NCBI RefSeq assembly: GCF_037975245.1
Contig: NC_092580.1
Coordinates: 514,501 to 578,500, forward strand
DNA: 64,000 nt
Direction of reading: 5' to 3'
DNA from: Apostichopus japonicus
Taxonomy: Eukaryota > Echinodermata > Holothuroidea > Aspidochirotida > Stichopodidae
This document shows, piece after piece, positions 45,354 through 57,300 of this stretch. Position numbers and translations under genes: made by a program. Positions within the stretch are counted from its first letter, which is position 1; the number at the start of each line of letters is the position of its first letter. Below the pieces are notes generated by a model. It ran no database searches. It saw only the letters and a program-made list of their open reading frames with translations, and was not told where the DNA came from.

Positions 45354-48300
45354 TTAGAAACGAACATAGATTTCTATCAGCTGCTGTCGTGGCGCGGTTG
45401 GTTGCTCTGTACCTCGAGAGCGTGACGTATTTTGGATCGCGGGCTCGAGACCAGGTGGGGGCAGTTTGCTTTTGCCGCGATCTTATACGGCCCCTGGAAC
45501 TTTAAGTATTAGAAACGAACATAGATTTATATCAACTGCTGTCGTGGCGCGGTTGGTTGCTCTGTACCTCGAGAGCGTGACGTATTTTGGATCGCGGGCT
45601 CGAGACCAGGTGGGGGCAGTTTGCTTTTGCCGCGATCTCATACGGTCTCTGGAACTTTAAGTATTAGAAACGAACATAGATTTATATCAACTGCTGTCGT
45701 GGCGCGGTTGGTTGCTCTGTACCTCGAGAGCGTGACGTATTTTGGATCGCGGGCTCGAGACCAGGTGGGGGCAGTTTGCTTTTGCCGCGATCTCATACGG
45801 TCTCTGGAACTTTAAGTATTAGAAACGAACATAGATTTATATCAACTGCTGTCGTGGCGCGGTTGGTTGCTCTGTACCTCGAGAGCGTGACGTATTTTGG
45901 ATCGCGGGCTCGAGACCAGGTGGGGGCGGTTTGCTTTTGCCGCGATCTCATACGGTCTCTGGAACTTTAAGTATTAGAAACGAACATAGATTTATATCAA
46001 CTGCTGTCGTGGCGCGGTTGGTTGCTCTGTACCTCGAGAGCGTGACGTATTTTGGATCGCGGGCTCGAGACCAGGTGGGGGCAGTTTGCTTTTGCCGCGA
46101 TCTCATACGGTCTCTGGAACTTTAAGTATTAGAAACGAACATAGATTTATATCAACTGCTGTCGTGGCGCGGTTGGTTGCTCTGTACCTCGAGAGCGTGA
46201 CGTATTTTGGATCGCGGGCTCGAGACCAGGTGGGGGCAGTTTGCTTTTGCCGCGATCTTATACGGTCTCTGGAACTTTAAGTATTAGAAACGAACAGAGA
46301 TTTATATCAACTGCTGTCGTGGCGCGGTTGGTTGCTCTGTACCTCGATAGCGTGACGTATTTTGGATCGCGGGCTCGAGACCAGGTGGGGGCAGTTTGCT
46401 TTTGCCGGGATCTTATACGGTCTCTGGGAACTTTAAGTATTAGAAACGAACATAGATTTATATCAACTGCTGTCGTGGCGCGGTTGGTTGCTCTGTACCT
46501 CGAGAGCGTGACGTATTTTGGATCGCGGGCTCGAGACCAGGTGGGGCAGTTTGCTTTTGCCGCGATCTTATACGGCCCCTGGAACTTTAAGTATTAGAAA
46601 CGAACATAGATTTATATCAACTGCTGTCGTGGCGCGGTTGGCTGCTCTGTACCTCGAGAGCGTGACGTATTTTGGATCGCGGGCTCGAGACCAGGTGGGG
46701 GCAGTTTGCTTTTGCCGCGATCTCATACGGTCTTTGGAACTTTAAGTATTAGAAACGAACATAGATTTATATCAACTGCTGTCGTGGCGCGGTTGGTTGC
46801 TCTGTACCTCGAGAGCGTGACGTATTTTGAATCGCGGGCTCGAGACCAGGTGGGGGCAGTTTGCTTTTGCCGTTTTCTTATACGGTCTCTGGAAACCTTA
46901 AGTATTAGAAACGAACATAGATTTATATCAACTGCTGTCGTGGCGCGGTTGGTTGCTATGTACCTCGAGAGCGTGACGTATTTTGGATCGCGGGCTCGAG
47001 ACCAGGTGGGGGCAGTTTGCTTTTGCCGCGATCTCATACGGTCTCTGGGAACTTTAAGTATTAGAAACGAACATAGATTTATATCAACTGCTGTCGTGGC
47101 GCGGTTGGTTGCTCTGTACCTCGAGAGCGTGACGTATTTTGGATCGCGGGCTCGAGACCAGGTGGGGGCAGTTTGCTTTTGCCGCGATCTTATACGGTCT
47201 CTGGGAACTTTAAGTATTAGAAACGAACATAGATTTATATCAACTGCTGTCGTGGCGCGGTTGGTTGCTCTGTACCTCGAGAGCGTGATGTATTTTGGAT
47301 CGCGGGCTCGAGACCAGGTGGGGGAAGTTTGCTTTTGCCGCGATCTCATACGGTCTCTGGGAACTTTAAGTATTAGAAACGAACATAGATTTATATCAAC
47401 TGCTGTCGTGGCGCGGTTGGTTGCTCTGTACCTCGAGAGCGTGACGTATTTTGGATCGCGGGCTCGAGACCAGGTGGGGGCAGTTTGCTTTTGCCGCGAT
47501 CTCATACGGTCTCTGGGAACTTTAAGTATTAGAAACGAACATAGATTTATATCAACTGCTGTCGTGGCGCGGTTGGTTGCTCTGTACCTCGAGAGCGTGA
47601 CGTATTTTGGATCGCGGGCTCGAGACCAGGTGGGGGCAGTTTGCTTTTGCCGCGATCTTATACGGTCTCTGGGAACTTTAAGTATTAGAAACGAACATAG
47701 ATTTATATCAACTGCTGTCGTGGCGCGGTTGGTTGCTCTGTACCTCGAGAGCGTGACGTATTTTGGATCGCGGGCTCGAGACCAGGTGGGGGCAGTTTGC
47801 TTTTGCCGCGATCTTATACGGTCTCTGGGAACTTTAAGTATTAGAAACGAACATAGATTTATATCAACTGCTGTCGTGGCGCGGTTGGTTGCTCTGTACC
47901 TCGAGAGCGTGACGTATTTTGGATCGCGGTCTCGAGACCAGGTGGGGGCAGTTTGCTTTTGCCGCGATCTCATACGGTCTCTGGGAACTTTAAGTATTAG
48001 AAACGAACATAGATTTATATCAACTGCTGTCGTGGCGCGGTTGGTTGCTCTGTACCTCGAGAGCGTGACGTATTTTGGATCGCGGGCTCGAGACCAGGTG
48101 GGGGCAGTTTGCTTTTGCCGGATTCTTATACGGTCTCTGGGAACTTTAAGTATTAGAAACGAACATAGATTTATATCAACTGCTGTCGTGGCGCGGTTGG
48201 TTGCTCTGTACCTCGAGAGCGTGACGTATTTTGGATCGCGGGCTCGAGACCAGGTGGGGGCAGTTTGCTTTTGCAGGGTTCCTATACGGTCTCTGGAGCT

Positions 48301-51300
48301 TTAAGTATTAGAAACGAACATAGATTTAAATCAACTGCTGTCGTGGCGCGGTTGGTTGCTCTGTACCTCGAGAGCGTGACGTATTTTGGATCGCGGGCTC
48401 GAGACCAGCTGGGGGCAGTTTGATTTTGCCGGGATCTTATACGGTCTCTGGTACTTTAAGTTTTAGAAACGAACATAGATTTATATCAACTGCTGTCGTG
48501 GCGCGGTTGGTTGCTCTGTACCTCGAGAGCGTGACGTATTTTGGATCGCGGGCTCGAGACCAGGTGGGGGCAGTTTGCTTTTGCCGCGATCTCATACGGT
48601 CTCTGGGAACTTTAAGTTTTAGAAACGAACATAGATTTATATCAACTGCTGTCGTGGCGCGGTTGGTTGCTCTGTACCTCGAGAGCGTGACGTATTTTGG
48701 ATCGCGGGCTCGAGACCAGGTGGGGGCAGTTTGCTTTTGCCGCGATCTGATACGGTCTCTGGGAACTTTAAGTATTAGAAACGAACATAGATTTATATCA
48801 ACTGCTGTCGTGGCGCGGTTGGTTGCTCTGTACCTCGAGAGCGTGACGTATTTTGGATCGCGGGCTCGAGACCAGGTGGGGGCAGTTTGCTTTTGCCGGG
48901 TTCTTATACGGTCTCTGGGAACTTTAAGTATTAGAAACGAACATAGATTTATATCAACTGCTGTCGTGGCGCGGTTGGTTGCTCTGTACCTCGAGAGCGT
49001 GACGTATTTTGGATCGCGGGCTCGAGACCAGGTTGGGCAGTTTGCTTTTGCAGGGTTCCTATACGGTCTCTGGAACTTTAAGTATTAGAAACGAACATAG
49101 ATTTATATCAACTGCTGTCGTGGCGCGGTTGGTTGCTCTGTACCTCGAGAGGGTGACGTATTTTGGATCGCGGGCTCGAGACCAGGTGGGGGCAGTTTGC
49201 TTTTGCCGCGATCTTATACGGTCTCTGGGAACTTTAAGTATTAGAAACGAACATAGATTTATATCAACTGCTGTCGTGGCGCGGTTGGTTGCTCTGTAAC
49301 TCGAGAGCGTGACGATTTTTGGATCGCGGGCTCGAGACCAGGTGGGGGCAGTTTGCTTTTGCCGCGATCTCATACGGTCTCTGGGAACTTTAAGTATTAG
49401 AAACGAACATAGATTTATATCAACTGCTGTCGTGGCGCGGTTGGTTGCTCTGTACCTCGAGAGCGTGACGTATTTTGGATCGCGGGCTCGAGACCAGGTG
49501 GGGGCAGTTTGCTTTTGCCGCGATCTCATACGGTCTCTGGGAACTTTAAGTATTAGAAACGAACATAGATTTATATCAACTGCTGTCGTGGCGCGGTTGG
49601 TTGCTCTGTACCTCGAGAGCGTGACGTATTTTGGATCGCGGGCTCGAGACCAGGTGGGGGCAGTTTGCTTTTGCCGCGATCTCATACGGTCTCTGGGAAC
49701 TTTAAGTATTAGAAACGAACATAGATTTATATCAACTGCTGTCGTGGCGCGGTTGGTTGCTCTGTACCTCGAGAGCGTGACGTATTTTGGATCGCGGGCT
49801 CGAGACCAGGTGGGGGCAGTTTGCTTTTGCCGCGATCTCATACGGTCTCTGGGAACTTTAAGTATTAGAAACGAACATAGATTTATATCAACTGCTGTCG
49901 TGGCGCGGTTGGTTGCTCTGTACCTCGAGAGCGTGACGTATTTTGGATCGCGGGCTCGAGACCAGGTGGGGGCAGTTTGCTTTTGCCGGATTCTTATACG
50001 GTCTCTGGGAACTTTAAGTATTAGAAACGAACATAGATTTATATCAACTGCTGTCGTGGCGCGGTTGGTTGCTCTGTACCTCGAGAGCGTGACGTATTTT
50101 GGATCGCGGGCTCGAGACCAGGTGGGGGCAGTTTGCTTTTGCAGGGTTCCTATACGGTCTCTGGAGCTTTAAGTATTAGAAACGAACATAGATTTAAATC
50201 AACTGCTGTCGTGGCGCGGTTGGTTGCTCTGTACCTCGAGAGCGTGACGTATTTTGGATCGCGGGCTCGAGACCAGCTGGGGGCAGTTTGATTTTGCCGG
50301 GATCTTATACGGTCTCTGGTACTTTAAGTTTTAGAAACGAACATAGATTTATATCAACTGCTGTCGTGGCGCGGTTGGTTGCTCTGTACCTCGAGAGCGT
50401 GACGTATTTTGGATCGCGGGCTCGAGACCAGGTGGGGGCAGTTTGCTTTTGCCGCGATCTGATACGGTCTCTGGGAACTTTAAGTATTAGAAACGAACAT
50501 AGATTTATATCAACTGCTGTCGTGGCGCGGTTGGTTGCTCTGTACCTCGAGAGCGTGACGTATTTTGGATCGCGGGCTCGAGACCAGGTGGGGGCAGTTT
50601 GCTTTTGCCGCGATCTGATACGGTCTCTGGGAACTTTAAGTATTAGAAACGAACATAGATTTATATCAACTGCTGTCGTGGCGCGGTTGGTTGCTCTGTA
50701 CCTCGAGAGCGTGACGTATTTTGGATCGCGGGCTCGAGACCAGGTGGGGGCAGTTTGCTTTTGCCGGGTTCTTATACGGTCTCTGGGAACTTTAAGTATT
50801 AGAAACGAACATAGATTTATATCAACTGCTGTCGTGGCGCGGTTGGTTGCTCTGTACCTCGAGAGCGTGACGTATTTTGGATCGCGGGCTCGAGACCAGG
50901 TTGGGCAGTTTGCTTTTGCAGGGTTCCTATACGGTCTCTGGAACTTTAAGTATTAGAAACGAACATAGATTTATATCAACTGCTGTCGTGGCGCGGTTGG
51001 TTGCTCTGTACCTCGAGAGCGTGACGTATTTTGGATCGCGGGCTCGAGACCAGGTGGGGGCAGTTTGCTTTTGCCGCGATCTCATACGGTCTCTGGGAAC
51101 TTTAAGTATTAGAAACGAACATAGATTTATATCAACTGCTGTCGTGGCGCGGTTGGTTGCTCTGTAACTCGAGAGCGTGACGATTTTTGGATCGCGGGCT
51201 CGAGACCAGGTGGGGGCAGTTTGCTTTTTCCGCGATCTCATACGGTCTCTGGGAACTTTAAGTATTAGAAACGAACATAGATTTATATCAACTGCTGTCG

Positions 51301-54300
51301 TGGCGCGGTTGGTTGCTCTGTACCTCGAGAGCGTGACGTATTTTGGATCGCGGGCTCGAGACCAGGTGGGGGCAGTTTGCTTTTGCCGCGATCTTATACG
51401 GTCTCTGGGAAATTTAAGTATTAGAAACGAACATAGACTTATATCAACTGCTGTCGTGGCGCGGTTGGTTGCTCTGTACCTCGAGAGCGTGACGTATTTT
51501 GGATCGCGGGCTCGAGACCAGGTGGGGGCGGTTTGCTTTTGCCGCGATCTCATACGGTCTCTGGGAACTTTAAGTATTAGAAACGAACATAGATTTATAT
51601 CAACTGCTGTCGTGGCGCGGTTGGTTGCTCTGTACCTCGAGAGCGTGACGTATTTTGGATCGCGGGCTCGAGACCAGGTGGGGGCAGTTTGCTTTTGCCG
51701 CGATCTCATACGGTCTCTGGGAACTTTAAGTATTAGAAACGAACATAGCTTTATATCAACTGCTGTCGTGGCGCGGTTGGTTGCTCTGTACCTCGAGAGC
51801 GTGACGTATTTTGGATCGCGGGCTCGAGACCAGGTGGGGGCGGTTTGCTTTTGCCGCGATCTCATACGGTCTCTGGGAACTTTAAGTATTAGAAACGAAC
51901 ATAGATTTATATCAACTGCTGTCGTGGCGCGGTTGGTTGCTCTGTACCTCGAGAGCGTGACGTATTTTGGATCGCGGGCTCGAGACCAGGTGGGGGCAGT
52001 TTGCTTTTGCCGCGATCTTATACGGTCTCTGGGAAATTTAAGTATTAGAAACGAACATAGACTTATATCAACTGCTGTCGTGGCGCGGTTGGTTGCTCTG
52101 TACCTCGAGAGCGTGACGTATTTTGGATCGCGGGCTCGAGACCAGGTGGGGGCGGTTTGCTTTTGCCGCGATCTCATACGGTCTCTGGGAACTTTAAGTA
52201 TTAGAAACGAACATAGATTTATATCAACTGCTGTCGTGGCGCGGTTGGTTGTTCTGTACCTCGAGAGCGTGACGTATTTTGGATCGCGGGCTCGAGACCA
52301 GGTGGGGGCAGTTTGCTTTTGCCGCGATCTCATACGGTCTCTGGGAACTTTAAGTATTAGAAACGAACATAGCTTTATATCAACTGCTGTCGTGGCGCGG
52401 TTGGTTGCTCTGTACCTCGAGAGCGTGACGTATTTTGGATCGCGGGCTCGAGACCAGGTGGGGGCGGTTTGCTTTTGCCGCGATCTCATACGGTCTCTGG
52501 GAACTTTAAGTATTAGAAACGAACATAGATTTATATCAACTGCTGTCGTGGCGCGGTTGGTTGCTCTGTACCTCGAGAGCGTGACGATTTTTGGATCGCG
52601 GGCTCGAGACCAGGTGGGGGCAGTTTGCTTTTGCCGCGATCTCATACGGTCTCTGGGAACTTTAAGTATTAGAAACGAACATAGATTTATATCAACTGCT
52701 GTCGTGGCGCGGTTGGTTGCTCTGTACCTCGAGAGCGTGACGTATTTTGGATCGCGGGCTCGAGACCAGGTTGGGGCAGTTTGCATTTGCCGCGATCTTA
52801 TACGGTCTCTGGGAACTTTAAGTATTAGAAACGAACATAGATTTATATCAACTGCTGTCGTGGCGCGGTTGGTTGCTCTGTACCTCGAGAGCGTGACGTA
52901 TTTTGGATCGCGGGCTCGAGACCAGGTGGGGGCAGTTTGCTTTTGCCGCGATCTTATACGGTCTCTGGGAACTTTAAGTATTAGAAACGAACATAGATTT
53001 ATATCAACTGCTGTCGTGGCGCGGTTGGTTGCTCTGTACCTCGAGAGCGTGACGTATTTTGGATCGCGGGCTCGAGACCAGGTGGGGGCAGTTTGCTTTT
53101 GCCGCGTTCTTATACGGTCTCTGGGAACTTTAAGTATTAGAAACGAACATAGATTTTTATCAACTGCTGTCGTGGCGCGGTTGGTTGCTCTGTACCTCGA
53201 GAGCGTGACGTATTTTGGATCGCGGGCTCGAGACCAGGTGGGGGCAGTTTGCTTTTGCCGCGATCTGGTACGGTCTCTGGAACTTTAAGTATTAGAAACG
53301 AACATAGATTTATATCAACTGCTGTCGTGGCGCGGTTGGTTGCTCTGTACCTCGAGAGCGTGACGTATTTTGGATCGCGGGCTCGAGACCAGGTGGGGGC
53401 AGTTTGCTTTTGCCGCGATCTCATACGGTCTCTGGGAACTTTAAGTATTAGAAACGAACATAGATATATATCAACTGCTGTCGTGGCGCGGTTGGTTGCT
53501 CTGTACCTCGAGAGCGTGACGATTTTTGGATAGCGGGCTCGAGACCAGGTGGGGGCAGTTTGCTTTTGCCGCGATCTCATACGGTCTCTGGGAACTTTAA
53601 GTATTAGAAACGAACATAGATTTATATCAACTGCTGTCGTGGCGCGGTTGGTTGCTCTGTACCTCGAGAGCGTGACGATTTTTGGATCGCGGGCTCGAGA
53701 CCAGGTGGGGGCAGTTTGCTTTTGCCGCGATCTCATACGGTCTCTGGGAACTTTAAGTATTAGAAACGAACATAGATTTATATCAACTGCTGTCGTGGCG
53801 CGGTTGGTTGCTCTGTACCTCGAGAGCGTGACGATTTTTGGATCGCGGGCTCGAGACCAGGTGGGGGCAGTTTGCTTTTGCCGCGATCTGATACGGTGTC
53901 TGGGAACTTTAAGTATTAGAAACGAACATAGATTTATATCAACTGCTGTCGTGGCGCGGTTGGTTGCTCTGTACCTCGAGAGCGTGACGATTTTTGGATC
54001 GCGGGCTCGAGACCAGGTGGGGGCAGTTTGCTTTTGCCGCGATCTCATACGGTCTCTGGGAACTTTAAGTATTAGAAACGAACATAGATTTATATCAACT
54101 GCTGTCGTGGCGCGGTTGGTTGCTCTGTACCTCGAGAGCGTGACGATTTTTGGATCGCGGGCTCGAGACCAGGTGGGGGCAGTTTGCTTTTGCCGCGATC
54201 TCATACGGTCTCTGGGAACTTTAAGTATTAGAAACGAACATAGATTTATATCAACTGCTGTCGTGGCGCGGTTGGTTGCTCTGTACCTCGAGAGCGTGAC

Positions 54301-57300
54301 GTATTTTGGATCGCGGGCTCGAGACCAGGTGGGGGCAGTTTGCTTTTGCCGCGATCTTATACGGTCTCTGGGAAATTTAAGTATTAGAAACGAACATAGA
54401 CTTATATCAACTGCTGTCGTGGCGCGGTTGGTTGCTCTGTACCTCGAGAGCGTGGCGTATTTTGGATCGCGGGCTCGAGACCAGGTGGGGGCAGTTTGCT
54501 TTTGCCGCGATCTCATACGGTCTCTGGGAACTTTAAGTATTAGAAACGAACATAGATTTATATCAACTGCTGTCGTGGCGCGGTTGGTTGCTCTGTACCT
54601 CGAGAGCGTGACGTATTTTGGATCGCGGGCTCGAGACCAGGTGGGGGCAGTTTGCTTTTGCCGCGATCTCATACGGTCTCTGGGAACTTTAAGTATTAGA
54701 AACGAACATAGCTTTATATCAACTGCTGTCGTGGCGCGGTTGGTTGCTCTGTACCTCGAGAGCGTGACGTATTTTGGATCGCGGGCTCGAGACCAGGTGG
54801 GGGCGGTTTGCTTTTGCCGCGATCTGGTACGGTCTCTGGAACTTTAAGTATTAGAAACGAACATAGATTTATATCAACTGCTGTCGTGGCGCGGTTGGTT
54901 GCTCTGTACCTCGAGAGCGTGACGTATTTTGGATCGCGGGCTCGAGACCAGGTGGGGGCAGTTTGCTTTTGCCGCGATCTCATACGGTCTCTGGGAACTT
55001 TAAGTATTAGAAACGAACATAGATTTATATCAACTGCTGTCGTGGCGCGGTTGGTTGCTCTGTACCTCGAGAGCGTGACGTATTTTGGATCGCGGGCTCG
55101 AGACCAGGTGGGGGCAGTTTGCTTTTGCCGCGATCTTATACGGTCTCTGGGAACTTTAAGTATTAGAAACGAACATAGATTTATATCAACTGCTGTCGTG
55201 GCGCGGTTGGTTGCTCTGTACCTCGAGAGCGTGACGTATTTTGGATCGCGGGCTCGAGACCAGGTGGGGGCAGTTTGCTTTTGCCGCGTTCTTATACGGT
55301 CTCTGGGAACTTTAAGTATTAGAAACGAACATAGATTTTTATCAACTGCTGTCGTGGCGCGGTTGGTTGCTCTGTACCTCGAGAGCGTGACGTATTTTGG
55401 ATCGCGGGCTCGAGACCAGGTGGGGGCAGTTTGCTTTTGCCGCGATCTGGTACGGTCTCTGGAACTTTAAGTATTAGAAACGAACATAGATTTATATCAA
55501 CTGCTGTCGTGGCGCGGTTGGTTGCTCTGTACCTCGAGAGCGTGACGTATTTTGGATCGCGGGCTCGAGACCAGGTGGGGGCAGTTTGCTTTTGCCGCGA
55601 TCTCATACGGTCTCTGGGAACTTTAAGTATTAGAAACGAACATAGATATATATCAACTGCTGTCGTGGCGCGGTTGGTTGCTCTGTACCTCGAGAGCGTG
55701 ACGATTTTTGGATCGCGGGCTCGAGACCAGGTGGGGCAGTTTGCTTTTGCCGCGATCTTATACGGTCTCTGGGAACTTTAAGTATTAGAAACGAACATAG
55801 ATTTATATCAACTGCTGTCGTGGCGCGGTTGGTTGCTCTGTACCTCGAGAGCGTGACGTATTTTGGATCGCGGGCTCGAGACCAGGTGGGGCAGTTTGCT
55901 TTTGCCGCGATCTCATACGGTCTCTGGGAACTTTAAGTATTAGAAACGAACATAGATTTATATCAACTGCTGTCGTGGCGCGGTTGGTTGCTCTGTACCT
56001 CGAGAGCGTGACGATTTTTGGATCGCGGGCTCGAGACCAGGTGGGGGCAGTTTGCTTTTGCCGCGATCTCATACGGTCTCTGGGAACTTTAAGTATTAGA
56101 AACGAACATAGATTTATATCAACTGCTGTCGTGGCGCGGTTGGTTGCTCTGTACCTCGAGAGCGTGACGATTTTTGGATCGCGGGCTCGAGACCAGGTGG
56201 GGCAGTTTGCTTTTGCCGCGATCTTATACGGTCTCTGGGAACTTTAAGTATTAGAAACGAACATAGATTTATATCAACTGCTGTCGTGGCGCGGTTGGTT
56301 GCTCTGTACCTCGAGAGCGTGACGTATTTTGGATCGCGGGCTCGAGACCAGGTGGGGGCAGTTTGCTTTTGCCGCGATCTCATACGGTCTCTGGGAACTT
56401 TAAGTATTAGAAACGAACATAGATTTATATCAACTGCTGTCGTGGCGCGGTTGGTTGCTCTGTACCTCGAGAGCGTGACGTATTTTGGATCGCGGGCTCG
56501 AGACCAGGTGGGGGCAGTTTGCTTTTGCCGCGATCTCGTACGGTCTCTGGGAACTTTAAGTATTAGAAACGAACATAGATTTATATCAACTGCTGTCATG
56601 GCGCGGTTGGTTGCTCTGTACCTCGAGAGCGTGACGATTTTTGGATCGCGGGCTCGAGACCAGGTGGGGGCTGTTTGCTATGGCCGCGATCTCATACGGT
56701 CTCTGGGAACTTTAAGTATTAGAAACGAACATAGATTTATATCAACTGCTGTCGTGGCGCGGTTGGTTGCTCTGTACCTCGAGAGCGTGACGATTTTTGG
56801 ATCGCGGGCTCGAGACCAGGTGGGGGCAGTTTGCTTTTGCCGCGATCTCGTACGGTCTCTGGGAACTTTAAGTATTAGAAACGAACATAGATTTATATCA
56901 ACTGCTGTCATGGCGCGGTTGGTTGCTCTGTACCTCGAGAGCGTGACGATTTTTGGATCGCGGGCTCGAGACCAGGTGGGGGCTGTTTGCTATGGCCGCG
57001 ATCTCATACGGTCTCTGGGAACTTTAAGTATTAGAAACGAACATAGATTTATATCAACTGCTGTCGTGGCGCGGTTGGTTGCTCTGTACCTCGAGAGCGT
57101 GACGATTTTTGGATCGCGGGCTCGAGACCAGGTGGGGGCAGTTTGCTTTTGCCGCGATCTCATACGGTCTCTGGGAACTTTAAGTATTAGAAACGAACAT
57201 AGATTTATATCAACTGCTGTCGTGGCGCGGTTGGTTGCTCTGTACCTCGAGAGCGTGACGTATTTTGGATCGCGGGCTCGAGACCAGGTGGGGGCAGTTT

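Noticed and set aside
51177-53288. 703-codon plus-strand open frame and the overlapping 619-codon minus-strand frame (and similar ones throughout 16-64 kb)
   Set aside because: They are translations of the 156-bp satellite. Open on both strands at once, frame lost whenever a 155-bp unit occurs, no start or splice context, and codons simply repeat the tRNA-like monomer.
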